A stretch of 64,000 nt of DNA from Ethanoligenens harbinense YUAN-3. Lineage in GTDB: Bacteria; Bacillota; Clostridia; Oscillospirales; Ethanoligenentaceae. Made by a program: the position numbers and the translations under genes. The stretch's first letter is position 1; every line of letters begins with the position of its first letter. Positions 1 to 8,613 of the stretch are shown piece after piece. The stretch lies in contig NC_014828.1 of assembly GCF_000178115.2 (NCBI RefSeq), positions 2,741,501-2,805,500 of the forward strand, written 5' to 3'. Below the pieces are notes generated by a model. The model was not told where the DNA came from. It saw only the letters and a list, made by a program, of their open reading frames with translations, and made no database searches.

Positions 1-420
1 GTCGGGCACGCCCAGGCGTTCGCAGAGCTCACTGTCCGACGGGCGGCGCCCCAAAGACGAAGCCAGCTCGCTCTCGGCGCTTTCCATTTCCAAAACCCGC
101 TTGCGCACGCCGCGGGGCACCCAATCGCTGCGCCGCACAAAATCCAGAATCTCCCCGCGGATGCGGTAAGTGGCAAATGTGGAGAACTGCACACCCTTAT
201 CGCTGTCGAACTTCTCGATAGCCTTGATGAGACCGATGGTGCCGCAGCTGGTCAGGTCGTCGCTTTCGGCATAGCTGCCGCTCACCGACATCACCCGGTG
301 CACGATGGCGCGCACCAGCCAGCCGTAGTGCAGCACCAGCCGGTTGCGCGCTTCCCGGCTGCGCGTTTCGCGGTAGACCTGCCAAAGCGGCTCGCTTTCT
401 TCCTGTGTCGTTTCGCTCAC
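1..420 (-). CDS. fliA: FliA/WhiG-type flagellar sigma factor, 5' part only
   Basis: This is the first 140 codons of a sigma-28 family factor that directs late flagellar and chemotaxis genes; the rest runs off the left edge. I read it directly from the minus strand. Region 2 motifs are clear: DDLTSCGTIGLIKAIEKFD (about residues 54-72), then FSTFATYRIRGEILD (about 80-94), followed by the start of region 3. The start is GTG at 420, with GAGGTGG upstream. It begins 36 nt after flhA, so it closes the fla operon. The family is clear, but assignment to FliA rather than another WhiG-like sigma rests on context. Confidence 0.85.
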   Translation of the reverse strand, partial: MSETTQEESEPLWQVYRETRSREARNRLVLHYGWLVRAIVHRVMSVSGSYAESDDLTSCGTIGLIKAIEKFDSDKGVQFSTFATYRIRGEILDFVRRSDWVPRGVRKRVLEMESAESELASSLGRRPSDSELCERLGVPD

Positions 421-456
421 GTCTTCACCACCTCACAGCCGCCTGCGATGCGTTCG

Positions 457-2511
457 TCAGGCCGCCACGGCGCCGAGCGCCTGCAATTTGACATCATTTT
501 CTAACTCATTATAACTGATAACCGCCAGATCCGGCAATGCCTGTTCGGTCAATCGCTTGAGATACAGGCGGGTCTGGGGCGCGGCCAGCACCACCGGCTC
601 AATGCCCGCGTCGCCGCACCGGCCCACCAGGGCGGTGAGGTTGTCGATGATGGCCTGCGCCTTGTCCGGCTCGATGGCCAGGTAGGCGCCGCTGTCGGTC
701 TGGCGCACGCTCTGGTTGATGAGCTGCTCCACCTGCGGGTCCACCGTGATGACCTGCAGCTCGCCATGCGGCGCATACCGGTGCGAAATGGTGCGCCGCA
801 GCCCCTGCCTTGCGAATTCGGAAAGCAGATCGGCATCCTTGATCTTGGGAGCGTGGTCGGCCAGCGTTTCCAGTATGCCCACCATGTCGCGGATGGGAAC
901 GGATTCGCGCAGGAGGTTCTGCAGCACTTTCTGCAGCTCGCCCACGGTGAGCTTATTCGGAATGAGTTCCTCCACCAGGGAGGCGTTGTTCTTCTTGACG
1001 GTGTCGAGCAGCGCGTTGACCTCTTTGCGCCCGAGCATCTCCCATGCATGGCGGCGGATGATCTCGGAAAGATGGGTCATCATAACGGCCGCCGGGTCGA
1101 TTACCGTATAGCCTTTCAGCTCCGCCTCACTGCGCTTTTCGGGCGAGATCCAGCGCGCCTTGAGACCGAACGCGGGCTCCACGGTGTCCACGCCGTCCAC
1201 GTCGAACGTGTCCGCCGAGGGGTTCATGATGAGCAGGCTGCCCGCCAGCAGCTCGCCCCGCGCCACCTCCTCGCCGCGAATCTTGATCACATACGTGTTG
1301 TTACCGAGCTGGATGTTGTCACGCATCCGCACGCTGGGAATGACCATGCCGGTATCCAGCGCGAACTGCTTGCGGAACATGACCACCTTGTCCACAAACG
1401 TGCCGCCCTGCGATTCATCCACCAGCGGGATGAGACTGTAGCCAAACTCCATCTCGATAGTCTCGACCTCAAGATACTGGTAGACGTTTTCCGGATTCTG
1501 AAGTTTTTTCAGCTCGGCGTCGGCCGCGGGCACCGCCGCTGCCGCGGCAGCGGCGGCCGGCGCCATGGCGGCGCGCTTCTGCCGCCTGTCCACCACAAAG
1601 CTGAGGACGATGAACAGCGCGCCCTCCAGGAACAGCACCGGCGCGGGAAAACCGGGCAGAAACATGATGAACAGCAGCACGCCCCCGGTGATGCGCAGCA
1701 CCAGCGGGCGGGAAAGCAGTTGGGAGGCGAGGTCCTGGCTGATGTTGGCGTCCGAGGCGGCGCGGGTGACGATGAGACCGGTGGCCACCGAGATGAGCAG
1801 CGCCGGCAACTGGGCCAGCAGCCCCTCGCCGATGGTCGCCTGCGTGTAGGTGGTGAGCACCTTCTGAATATCCTCCCCGGCCACCAGCCCGGAGATAACG
1901 CCGCCCACGATGTTGATGATGACGATGAGGATGGCAACGGTGGCATCGCCCTTGACGAACTTGGAGGCGCCGTCCATCGAACCATAGAAATCCGCTTCGC
2001 GCTGGATATTGGTGCGGCGGCGGCGCGCCTCGGGCTCGGTGATGATACCGGCGTTGAGGTCGGCGTCGATGGCCATCTGCTTGCCGGGCATGGCATCGAG
2101 GGTGAAACGGGCGGCCACCTCGGCCACGCGCTCGGAGCCCTTGGTGATGACGATGAACTGCACCACCACGATGATGAGGAACACGACCACGCCCACCACC
2201 AGGTTGCCCTTGATGACGAAGCTGCCGAATGCAGCGATGACCTCACCCGCGTCGCCGCTGTTGCCGAGGATGAGGCGGGTGGCCGAAATCTCCAGCGCCA
2301 GGCGGAACAGTGTCGTCATCAACAGCAGAGAGGGAAAGATGGAAAACTGCAGCGTATCCTTGATGAACAGCGCCGTGAGCAAAATGACGACGCCGATGGA
2401 CAGGTTGAGCATGAACAGGAAATCGAGCACGCCCGCCGGCACGGGGATGATGATGAGGAAGATCACACAGATCAGCCCGATGGACACCGCGCTGCTTTTC
2501 AGCCATTTCAT
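457..2511 (-). CDS. flhA: Flagellar type III export gate protein FlhA
   Basis: FlhA is the large integral-membrane subunit of the flagellar export apparatus; its cytoplasmic ring docks chaperone-substrate complexes. The 684-residue product has the normal family length. It has an N-terminal half rich in membrane helices that begins MKWLKSSAVSIGLICVIFLI and contains the family segment FRLALEISATRLIL. A soluble C-terminal half follows an Ala-rich linker near residues 315-330. GGAGG precedes the ATG. It lies 26 nt after flhB. In many Clostridia and Bacilli flhF and flhG follow; here the sigma factor follows directly. Confidence 0.97.
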   Translation of the reverse strand: MKWLKSSAVSIGLICVIFLIIIPVPAGVLDFLFMLNLSIGVVILLTALFIKDTLQFSIFPSLLLMTTLFRLALEISATRLILGNSGDAGEVIAAFGSFVIKGNLVVGVVVFLIIVVVQFIVITKGSERVAEVAARFTLDAMPGKQMAIDADLNAGIITEPEARRRRTNIQREADFYGSMDGASKFVKGDATVAILIVIINIVGGVISGLVAGEDIQKVLTTYTQATIGEGLLAQLPALLISVATGLIVTRAASDANISQDLASQLLSRPLVLRITGGVLLFIMFLPGFPAPVLFLEGALFIVLSFVVDRRQKRAAMAPAAAAAAAAVPAADAELKKLQNPENVYQYLEVETIEMEFGYSLIPLVDESQGGTFVDKVVMFRKQFALDTGMVIPSVRMRDNIQLGNNTYVIKIRGEEVARGELLAGSLLIMNPSADTFDVDGVDTVEPAFGLKARWISPEKRSEAELKGYTVIDPAAVMMTHLSEIIRRHAWEMLGRKEVNALLDTVKKNNASLVEELIPNKLTVGELQKVLQNLLRESVPIRDMVGILETLADHAPKIKDADLLSEFARQGLRRTISHRYAPHGELQVITVDPQVEQLINQSVRQTDSGAYLAIEPDKAQAIIDNLTALVGRCGDAGIEPVVLAAPQTRLYLKRLTEQALPDLAVISYNELENDVKLQALGAVAA

Positions 2512-2537
2512 AACCGCTCGCCTCCTTTCCGTCCGCC

Positions 2538-3608
2538 TTACCTGCGGCCGGCCCGCCGCAGCTTGTAGATGTAGGCGAGCACTTCCGCGACCGCCTTGTA
2601 AAACTCCGCCGGGATCTGCCCGCCCACTTCCACCGCCTGATAGAGCGCGCGGGTGAGCGGCGGGTCTTCCCGGATATACACATGGTTCTCTTCCGCGATC
2701 TCCACGATGCGCAGCGCCACGGCGTTCCGCCCCTTGGCCACGCAGACCGGCGCGCGCTGCTTGCCGTGTTCATACTTGAGCGCCACGGCGAAGTGCGTGG
2801 GGTTGCGCAGCACCACGTCGGCCTTCGGTACGTCCTGCATCATGCGGCGGCGCGCCATCTGACGCTGCAGGTTCTTGATCTTCCCCTTGATTTCGGGGTT
2901 ACCTTCCATCTGCTTGTATTCTTCCTTGATCTCTTCCTTGGTCATGCGGATATCTTTTTCATACTGAAACCACTGGTAAAAATAATCAATGGCACCGAGC
3001 AGCAGCATCACGCCCGCCACCTTGATGCCGATATCCGCCAGGATGCCGGCCACCCAGGAAAACGACTGCGCCAGGCTCATGTTATACAGCAGGAGAATGG
3101 TGTGCATCTGGGGCTGGATCTCGAAATAGACCACCGCGCCCACCAGCACGACCTTCAGGATGGATTTGCCCAGCTCCACAAGCGACCGCACCGAGAACAG
3201 ACGCTTGATACCCTCCAGCGGGTTGAGGCGGGAAAGATCCGGCTTGAGCTGGTCCAGCGAGACAAGCAGCCGAGTCTGCGCCAGCGTGGTGGCCACCGTG
3301 GCGGCAAACGCCACCAGCATCACGGGCACCGCCACCCCGATGAGCACCGACAGGGCGGCTGTCATCCGCGCGCGCATGTCCTCGTATCCGGACACGGCGG
3401 ACGTGAGGTTCGCCAGCATGCCGCGCATCCCGTCCGACAGGCTCTTGATCATGGACGGCCCCATCACGCGCAGCACCGCAAACGTGCCGAGCATGGCTAC
3501 GGCGGAGGTGACATCCGGGCTCTGGACCACATGGCCTTTTTTCCGTTCGTCTTCCCGTCGTTTCGGGGTGGCTTTTTCGGTTTTGTCCCCCGCGGACGCT
3601 TCGGGCAT
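2538..3608 (-). CDS. flhB: Flagellar export switch protein FlhB
   Basis: FlhB is the membrane protein that switches export from rod/hook to filament substrates. The 356-residue protein starts with the typical charged N-terminus (DKTEKATPKRREDERKKG), has four hydrophobic segments, and carries the autocleavage motif NPTH (in VVLRNPTHFAVALKYE, about residue 270) in its cytoplasmic domain. A purine-rich AGGGGGGAA site precedes the ATG. It is 36 nt downstream of fliR. Everything expected for an active self-cleaving FlhB is present. Confidence 0.97.
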   Translation of the reverse strand: MPEASAGDKTEKATPKRREDERKKGHVVQSPDVTSAVAMLGTFAVLRVMGPSMIKSLSDGMRGMLANLTSAVSGYEDMRARMTAALSVLIGVAVPVMLVAFAATVATTLAQTRLLVSLDQLKPDLSRLNPLEGIKRLFSVRSLVELGKSILKVVLVGAVVYFEIQPQMHTILLLYNMSLAQSFSWVAGILADIGIKVAGVMLLLGAIDYFYQWFQYEKDIRMTKEEIKEEYKQMEGNPEIKGKIKNLQRQMARRRMMQDVPKADVVLRNPTHFAVALKYEHGKQRAPVCVAKGRNAVALRIVEIAEENHVYIREDPPLTRALYQAVEVGGQIPAEFYKAVAEVLAYIYKLRRAGRR

Positions 3609-3644
3609 GCCGTTCCCCCCTTTTTCACCGTTTTGGGCGCGGCA

Positions 3645-4415
3645 CTAGGCCAGCAGCCGGATGAATGCGGCGACCTTTTCCAGCAGGAACGTGACCAGCC
3701 CGTTGCACATGCTCACCGTGACCGGCACCGCCACCAGCAGCACGACGATGCCCACGATGGCTTGGATCTGGATGCCGAACGCGAAGATATTGATGGACGG
3801 TACGGCCCGCATGATAAGACCGATGGCCACCACGCAGATGAGCTCCACCGCGATGATCGGGATGGCCATGCGCAAACCCATCTCCAGCATGTCCCCGCCC
3901 ATGTTCACCACGAACTGCGCGGCCCCCGGGGTGATGCCCGCCGCCCCCGGCGCAACGACATGGAATGAATCGGCCAGCATGGCGAACAGGGAAAGGTGCG
4001 CATTGCCGGCAAAGAACACCAGCAGGAGCACCAGGTTGTAAAAACTGCCCACGACCGGCATGCTGGCGCCCATGCTGGGGTCATAGATCTGCGCCATGGA
4101 AAGCCCGAGCTGCATGTCGATGTATTCGCCCGCGATGGCCACGATGCCGAACATCTGGTTGACCAGCACCCCGATTCCAAAGCCGATGGAGAATTCCAGC
4201 AGGCCGGCCACGATGAAATTGACCGGTCCGCTCATCTGCACCTGCACGCCATGCAGCGTGGGCACGATGAGAAATGCGGTGAGCAGGCTGAAGCCCACTT
4301 TCAGGATGGCGGGCACGCTGGTGCGGCCGAAAATGGGGTTGAACAGCATCATGCCCGTCACCCGCAGAAATACCAACAGAAACAGGTCGATATTCAGACC
4401 TGTGGTGATCGTCAT
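3645..4415 (-). CDS. fliR: Flagellar export gate protein FliR
   Basis: FliR is one of the FliPQR export-gate membrane proteins. The product is about 256 residues with roughly six hydrophobic helices and the family segments FLRVTGMMLFNPIFG near the N-terminus and GEYIDMQLGLSMAQIYDP in the middle. I place the start at ATG 4415 (MTITTGLN) because GGGAGG lies seven bases upstream; an upstream in-frame start at 4448 has no good site. About 105 nt without a gene separate it from fliQ. Confidence 0.94.
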   Translation of the reverse strand: MTITTGLNIDLFLLVFLRVTGMMLFNPIFGRTSVPAILKVGFSLLTAFLIVPTLHGVQVQMSGPVNFIVAGLLEFSIGFGIGVLVNQMFGIVAIAGEYIDMQLGLSMAQIYDPSMGASMPVVGSFYNLVLLLVFFAGNAHLSLFAMLADSFHVVAPGAAGITPGAAQFVVNMGGDMLEMGLRMAIPIIAVELICVVAIGLIMRAVPSINIFAFGIQIQAIVGIVVLLVAVPVTVSMCNGLVTFLLEKVAAFIRLLA

Positions 4416-4520
4416 GTCCGGCCTCCCTTGACTAAAAGATAACACCATGCGTTTTAAAACGATACTGCAAAACTACCTTGCAGCCTGCATGAATTTGCAC
4501 CGGCAAAATGCCGCGCGCAC

Positions 4521-4787
4521 TTACACCTTGCCCGCGATGGCCTGGAACACCTCGCGCGTGAACGAGGACAGCTGCGAGACCATCCAGCCGCCCGCGACCA
4601 GCAGCACAATAAGCACCGCCACCAGCTTGGGAAGGAAGTTCAGCGACTGCTCGTGGATCTGAGTGGCCGTCTCAAAGATGGACACCACCAGCCCCACCAC
4701 CAGGCAGACCACCAGCAGCGGGATGCCCAGCATGGCCGCCATGATGAGCGTGCGGTGCGCAAGCTCGGCTATCTGTGTGACGTTCAA
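4521..4787 (-). CDS. fliQ: Flagellar export gate protein FliQ
   Basis: FliQ is a small two-helix membrane protein of the export gate. The 88-residue product has the family length and pattern: an N-terminal helix (LIMAAMLGIPLLVVCLVVGL), then the conserved ATQIHEQSLNFLPKL segment and a second helix. It appears to start with TTG at 4787, close behind GAAGAGGAA. It sits between fliP and fliR, as in most fla operons. Confidence 0.95.
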   Translation of the reverse strand: MNVTQIAELAHRTLIMAAMLGIPLLVVCLVVGLVVSIFETATQIHEQSLNFLPKLVAVLIVLLVAGGWMVSQLSSFTREVFQAIAGKV

Positions 4788-4817
4788 TTCCTCTTCCCTT
4801 CCCGCGCGGCGCGCCCG

Positions 4818-5621
4818 TTATTTGAAGCTGTACACCAGCGACTGCACCGTAAGGCCCCAGCCGTCCACCAGCACAAAGAGCGCCAGCTTGAGCGGCAGGG
4901 AGATCATGGTCGGCGGCAGCATCATCATGCCCATCGACATCAGCGTGGTGCCCACGATCACGTCAATGATCAAAAACGGCAGATAGATGAGGAAGCCCAT
5001 CATGAACGCCCGTTTGAGCTCGCTGATGACAAATGCCGGGATGAGCACGCTGTTGGGGATGTTGTCCAGCGATTTGACGGTGGGCGTGCCCGCCATGCTC
5101 AGAAAGGTTTTCAGGCTGGCGTTCTCCGTCTGCTTGAACATGAACTGCCGCAGCGGCTTCATGGCGTTCACTTCGGCCTGCTCGGTGGTGATCTGCCCGT
5201 TTACCAGCGGCTGGTAGGCCGTGGTGTTGATCTGGTTGATAACCGGCGACATAATGAACAGCGACAGGAACAGCGCGATGCCCACCAGCACCTGATTGGG
5301 CGGTGTTTGCTGGGTGCCCAGCGCGTTGCGCAGAAACGACAGGAAAATGATGATGCGTGTAAAGGACGTCATCATGATGAGGATGGACGGGGCCAGCGCG
5401 ATCAGTGTGAGCAGCAGCAAAATCTGAAGGGTGTTGGCGGTGCCAGACGGGGTGGTCAGGCCGTTGAGCGTCAGCGAGATGCCCGGATCGCTGCTGGCCG
5501 CCGAAACGGCAAAGCCGACGGAGAACACGATGCAGAACACCGCCGAGGCTGCGGCAATGCGAAACAGTTTCCGCCCGTGCCTGCCTATCGTGCGGACCGC
5601 CCGCTTAATGAGATTGATCAT
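4818..5621 (-). CDS. fliP: Flagellar export gate protein FliP
   Basis: FliP forms the core of the flagellar export channel with FliQ and FliR. It has an N-terminal signal-like helix (residues about 15-40), then the family signature region SILIMMTSFTRIIIFLSFLRNALGTQQTPPNQVLVGIALFLS and the C-terminal FLIIDVIVGTTLMSMGMMMLPP segment. I choose ATG 5621 (MINLIK) because AAAAGGA lies eight bases upstream; ATG 5630 is possible. The start overlaps the end of fliO, which suggests translational coupling. The mature length of about 267 residues is typical. Confidence 0.95.
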   Translation of the reverse strand: MINLIKRAVRTIGRHGRKLFRIAAASAVFCIVFSVGFAVSAASSDPGISLTLNGLTTPSGTANTLQILLLLTLIALAPSILIMMTSFTRIIIFLSFLRNALGTQQTPPNQVLVGIALFLSLFIMSPVINQINTTAYQPLVNGQITTEQAEVNAMKPLRQFMFKQTENASLKTFLSMAGTPTVKSLDNIPNSVLIPAFVISELKRAFMMGFLIYLPFLIIDVIVGTTLMSMGMMMLPPTMISLPLKLALFVLVDGWGLTVQSLVYSFK

Positions 5622-6006
5622 GATCGTCATCCTTTTCGATATGCAGCCACTTGCCCACCTGCGCGCGCAGCTTGCCGCCGGGCATGGAATCCCGCAGGGC
5701 CACTTTAAACACGGTGGCAAAATCCTGAGCCGCCGGCACCTCCTCCTGTTCCACCGTTTCGGGGTCAAGCTCCCGCAGCGTGGTCATGCCGGAGGAGGTG
5801 ACCCCCACGACCAGCACCTTATCCACCGCCCGCACAAGCAGGATGGAGCTGTCACGCGAGAGCGGCACTTTTTCCAGAACGCGGATGTTCCGGCCGCCCC
5901 GCATCCCCAGAAAATGCCCGCCCGCGACGATGCGGGTAACGACATAGGCCAGAAAGAAAAACAGGACGACGATGGCCAGCGTCAGCAGCAGCTTGATGAT
6001 TTCCAA
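5605..6006 (-). CDS. fliO: Flagellar biosynthesis protein FliO
   Basis: FliO is a small bitopic membrane protein that helps assemble FliP. The 133-residue product has one N-terminal helix (LLLTLAIVVLFFFLAYVV), followed by the FliO core: an RNIRVLEKVPLSRDSSILLVRAVDKVLVVGV segment (shown here in parts by position, residues about 40-70). It starts at a TTG, with AAGGAGG ten bases upstream. It lies between cheY and fliP, the standard place. Confidence 0.9.
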   Translation of the reverse strand: MEIIKLLLTLAIVVLFFFLAYVVTRIVAGGHFLGMRGGRNIRVLEKVPLSRDSSILLVRAVDKVLVVGVTSSGMTTLRELDPETVEQEEVPAAQDFATVFKVALRDSMPGGKLRAQVGKWLHIEKDDDHDQSH

Positions 6007-6043
6007 AAGCGGGGAACCTCCTTATGGTCCGGCGCGCGGCCGG

Positions 6044-6409
6044 TTATTCCGGCAGCACGCGGGAGATGGCGGCAAGCAGCCTGTCCGCCTGGAACGGTTT
6101 GACGATGAAATCCATGGCGCCTTCCTTGATGGCTTCCACCACCATTGCTTCCTGCCCCATAGCCGAGCACATGATGATCTTCGCGCCCGGATCTATTTTC
6201 TTGATGGCTTTGAGCGCGCCGATTCCGTCCAGATTGGGCATGGTGATATCCATGATGACCAGATCCGGCGAGGCGCCCGCGTATTTTTCCACAGCCTGCT
6301 GCCCATCCTGCGCTTCGTCGGCGATCTCATAGCCGCCTTTGGTCAGGATGTTTTTGAGCATCATGCGCATAAAAGCGGCGTCGTCGACGACCATGATTCT
6401 TTTTCCCAC
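6044..6409 (-). CDS. cheY: Chemotaxis response regulator CheY
   Basis: This is a single receiver domain of 121 residues that, when phosphorylated, would bind the FliM/FliY switch and change rotation. The active-site set is complete: the acidic pair DD at 9-10, phospho-acceptor Asp54 in LVIMDITMPN, a Ser in CSAMG (about 84) and Lys in VKPF (about 106). The start is GTG with GGGGG upstream. Its place after fliY matches Bacillus. No cheA, cheW, cheB or cheR occurs in this window. Confidence 0.95.
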   Translation of the reverse strand: MGKRIMVVDDAAFMRMMLKNILTKGGYEIADEAQDGQQAVEKYAGASPDLVIMDITMPNLDGIGALKAIKKIDPGAKIIMCSAMGQEAMVVEAIKEGAMDFIVKPFQADRLLAAISRVLPE

Positions 6410-6434
6410 AATAATTTCCCCCTATTTTACTTAC

Positions 6435-7559
6435 TTAGGCTTTGGATTGTTTGCCGATGATCTCGGTGATGCGTACACCAAAATTTTCATCAATGACCAC
6501 CACTTCCCCCTGCGCAATCAGTTGGCCGTTGACGATGATATCCACCGGATCGCCCGCCTGCTTGTCCAGCTCGATGATGGAACCCACGGCAAAATCCAGT
6601 ATCTCGCGCACCAGCTTGCGCGACCTGCCCACTTCCACCGAAAGGTCGAGCGGCACTTCCTGAATGAGCTCGAAATTGTTCTGTTCCTCGTGGCTCAGAA
6701 CCGGCTGCGGCGCAAACTGCGGCAGCACTGCGGGGCGCACGGCCGTGGCCGCCGCGGCGGCCTCCTGCCTGGCCGCCGCTGGCGCGGCGGATGCTGCAGG
6801 CGCTGTTGGCGCGGAGACCGGAGCCGTAGCGGCGGCTGGCGCCGCTGGCGCGACGGATACGGGCGGCGCGGCGGGTTCAGGGGCCGGCGGCTCCGACTGC
6901 GGCGCGGCCGGCGGTTCCGGCGCAGACCCCGACATTTCCGAAAGATTGGAAATGCCCATTTTGTCGAGCATCGCCTGCACAAGCTCCCGTTGAAAATCGC
7001 GAGTCATCACCATGAAGATCTCGCTTTCAAACATATTTTCCACAAAGAACCGGAACTTGACGAAGACGACCTGGTCGGCCTGGCTGTATATAAACGCCAG
7101 CTTTTCTTCCTTGTTTTCCTCCGTGAGGACAAAGGCGGACGGCGGCGAGATATTGACCGTGCGGCCTATGAAGCCCGAAAGCGCGGTGGCGGAGCCGCCC
7201 ATCATCTGGTTCATCACCTCGGCGATGGCGCTGATCTGGATCTCGCCGAACTCCTCGCTCTCCACGTCGCCGCCCATCAGCAGGTTGACGATCTGGGCCG
7301 CGTCCGCAGAGCGCATAATCAGGAAGTTTTCACCGATCACGCCCTCGGTGTAGGAAATGATGACGCCGATGGACGGGATCTTCTCCAGATCTTCTATGGC
7401 CTGGCGGGAGCCTTTTTCCACATGCGGCGACGTGATGACCACCTTTTGACCCAGGATATTGGACAGCGCCGTTGCCGCAGAGCCCATGCTGATGTTGCTG
7501 ATTTCGCCGAGTATGTCTTTCTCATCCTGTGTCAGGACAAAGCCTTCATTTTGACTCAT
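6435..7559 (-). CDS. fliY: Flagellar motor switch phosphatase FliY (FliN fused to CheC domain)
   Basis: FliY is the Gram-positive switch component that both builds the C-ring and dephosphorylates CheY-P. The 374-residue product has an N-terminal CheC/FliY region with two Glu-Asn phosphatase motifs (ILGEISNISMG near residue 17 and AIAEVMNQMMG near 113), an Ala/Pro-rich linker (about 200-270), and a C-terminal SpoA/FliN domain (LDLSVEVGRSRKLVREILDF onward). The start overlaps fliM by 14 nt, so the two are probably translationally coupled. Confidence 0.95.
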   Translation of the reverse strand: MSQNEGFVLTQDEKDILGEISNISMGSAATALSNILGQKVVITSPHVEKGSRQAIEDLEKIPSIGVIISYTEGVIGENFLIMRSADAAQIVNLLMGGDVESEEFGEIQISAIAEVMNQMMGGSATALSGFIGRTVNISPPSAFVLTEENKEEKLAFIYSQADQVVFVKFRFFVENMFESEIFMVMTRDFQRELVQAMLDKMGISNLSEMSGSAPEPPAAPQSEPPAPEPAAPPVSVAPAAPAAATAPVSAPTAPAASAAPAAARQEAAAAATAVRPAVLPQFAPQPVLSHEEQNNFELIQEVPLDLSVEVGRSRKLVREILDFAVGSIIELDKQAGDPVDIIVNGQLIAQGEVVVIDENFGVRITEIIGKQSKA

Positions 7560-8553
7560 CTTTCACTCCACTCTCCAGCATGATCCGGTCCACACGGATG
7601 GCCCGGTTGTTGTGCCATGTGCCGAGCGTTCCCTCAAACCATTTTTCTTTGCCCGAATAGACCGCCGCTTTCTCGTCCAGATGCTGGTCCAGCGGAACCA
7701 CATCCCCCACCTGCAGTTGCAGGGCCTCGTGCAGCGTGATGCGCGCAGTGCCCAGCACGGCCCGCAGCTCGATGGGGATCTGGCGCACTTTGCGCAGCAG
7801 GTTTTCCCGGCTGGCCTGCTCATCGCCGGTTTTGCTGCGGCTTTCGGTGAACCAGTAACGGGTGTTGAGGTGTTCAAGCACCGGCTCCAGGATCACATAG
7901 GGAATACAGAAACTGATGTTGCCCACCACATCCCGGATCTCCACATCGAGCATGACGATGACGACCGTCTCGTTTGGCGAGACCAGCTGGCTCTGGCGCG
8001 AATTGTTTTCCAGCCGCACAAAATCCGGCTGGAGGGCATACACATTCTCCCATGCATCCCCCACCAGTCGGCACACCGTCTGCACCACCTGGCGCAGCAA
8101 CTGCATCTCGATATCGGTATAATCCCGGTCGGCCTCGTAGATTTCACCGGGGCCGCCCAGCAGCCTGTCGATGATTCCAAACGCCACGGACTGGCTGAGG
8201 GTAACCATAGACGAGCCCTCCAGCGGTTTCATATCCAGCACGCCCATCAGAACATTGGATTCCAGCGCGTTGGAATACTCGAAAAAACGCTGCTCCTCAA
8301 TGGTCAGTACTTCCACTTTACAATAGCTGCGGAGGGTCCCGGAAAGGTAGGAGGAAAGCAGACGCCCGTAATTTTCATAGATGATGCTGAGCGTTTTCAT
8401 CTGCTCTTTGTTGAATTTTTTGGGGATTTTGAAATCATAGGGGCGCACTTTCTTTTCCGTGCTGATCGTTTCCAGTTCGTTGACGCTGATGTTCCCGTCA
8501 TGCAAAGACTGCAACAGCTCGTCGATCTGGTTTTGCGATAAAACGTCGCTCAT
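7546..8553 (-). CDS. fliM: Flagellar motor switch protein FliM
   Basis: FliM is the C-ring protein that binds CheY-P. The 335-residue protein has the N-terminal CheY-binding peptide (LSQNQIDELLQSL, residues 5-17), a CheC-like middle domain (LSIIYENYGRLLSSYLSGTL; GSSMVTLSQSVAFGIIDRLLGG) and a C-terminal SpoA domain (VRQIPIELRAVLGTARITL). GGAAGG precedes the ATG. In many related operons fliL stands directly upstream; here the neighbour is a motA-like gene. Confidence 0.96.
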   Translation of the reverse strand: MSDVLSQNQIDELLQSLHDGNISVNELETISTEKKVRPYDFKIPKKFNKEQMKTLSIIYENYGRLLSSYLSGTLRSYCKVEVLTIEEQRFFEYSNALESNVLMGVLDMKPLEGSSMVTLSQSVAFGIIDRLLGGPGEIYEADRDYTDIEMQLLRQVVQTVCRLVGDAWENVYALQPDFVRLENNSRQSQLVSPNETVVIVMLDVEIRDVVGNISFCIPYVILEPVLEHLNTRYWFTESRSKTGDEQASRENLLRKVRQIPIELRAVLGTARITLHEALQLQVGDVVPLDQHLDEKAAVYSGKEKWFEGTLGTWHNNRAIRVDRIMLESGVKDESK

Positions 8554-8613
8554 ACGAAAACCTTCCTTTCCTTTGAAATGGATACCGCCCGCGCGACGGG
8601 CGCTTTGCCCTCA

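Noticed and set aside
766-2568. Long plus-strand open frame of about 600 codons opposite flhA
   Set aside because: His/Asp-rich shadow of flhA with no ribosome binding site or domain.
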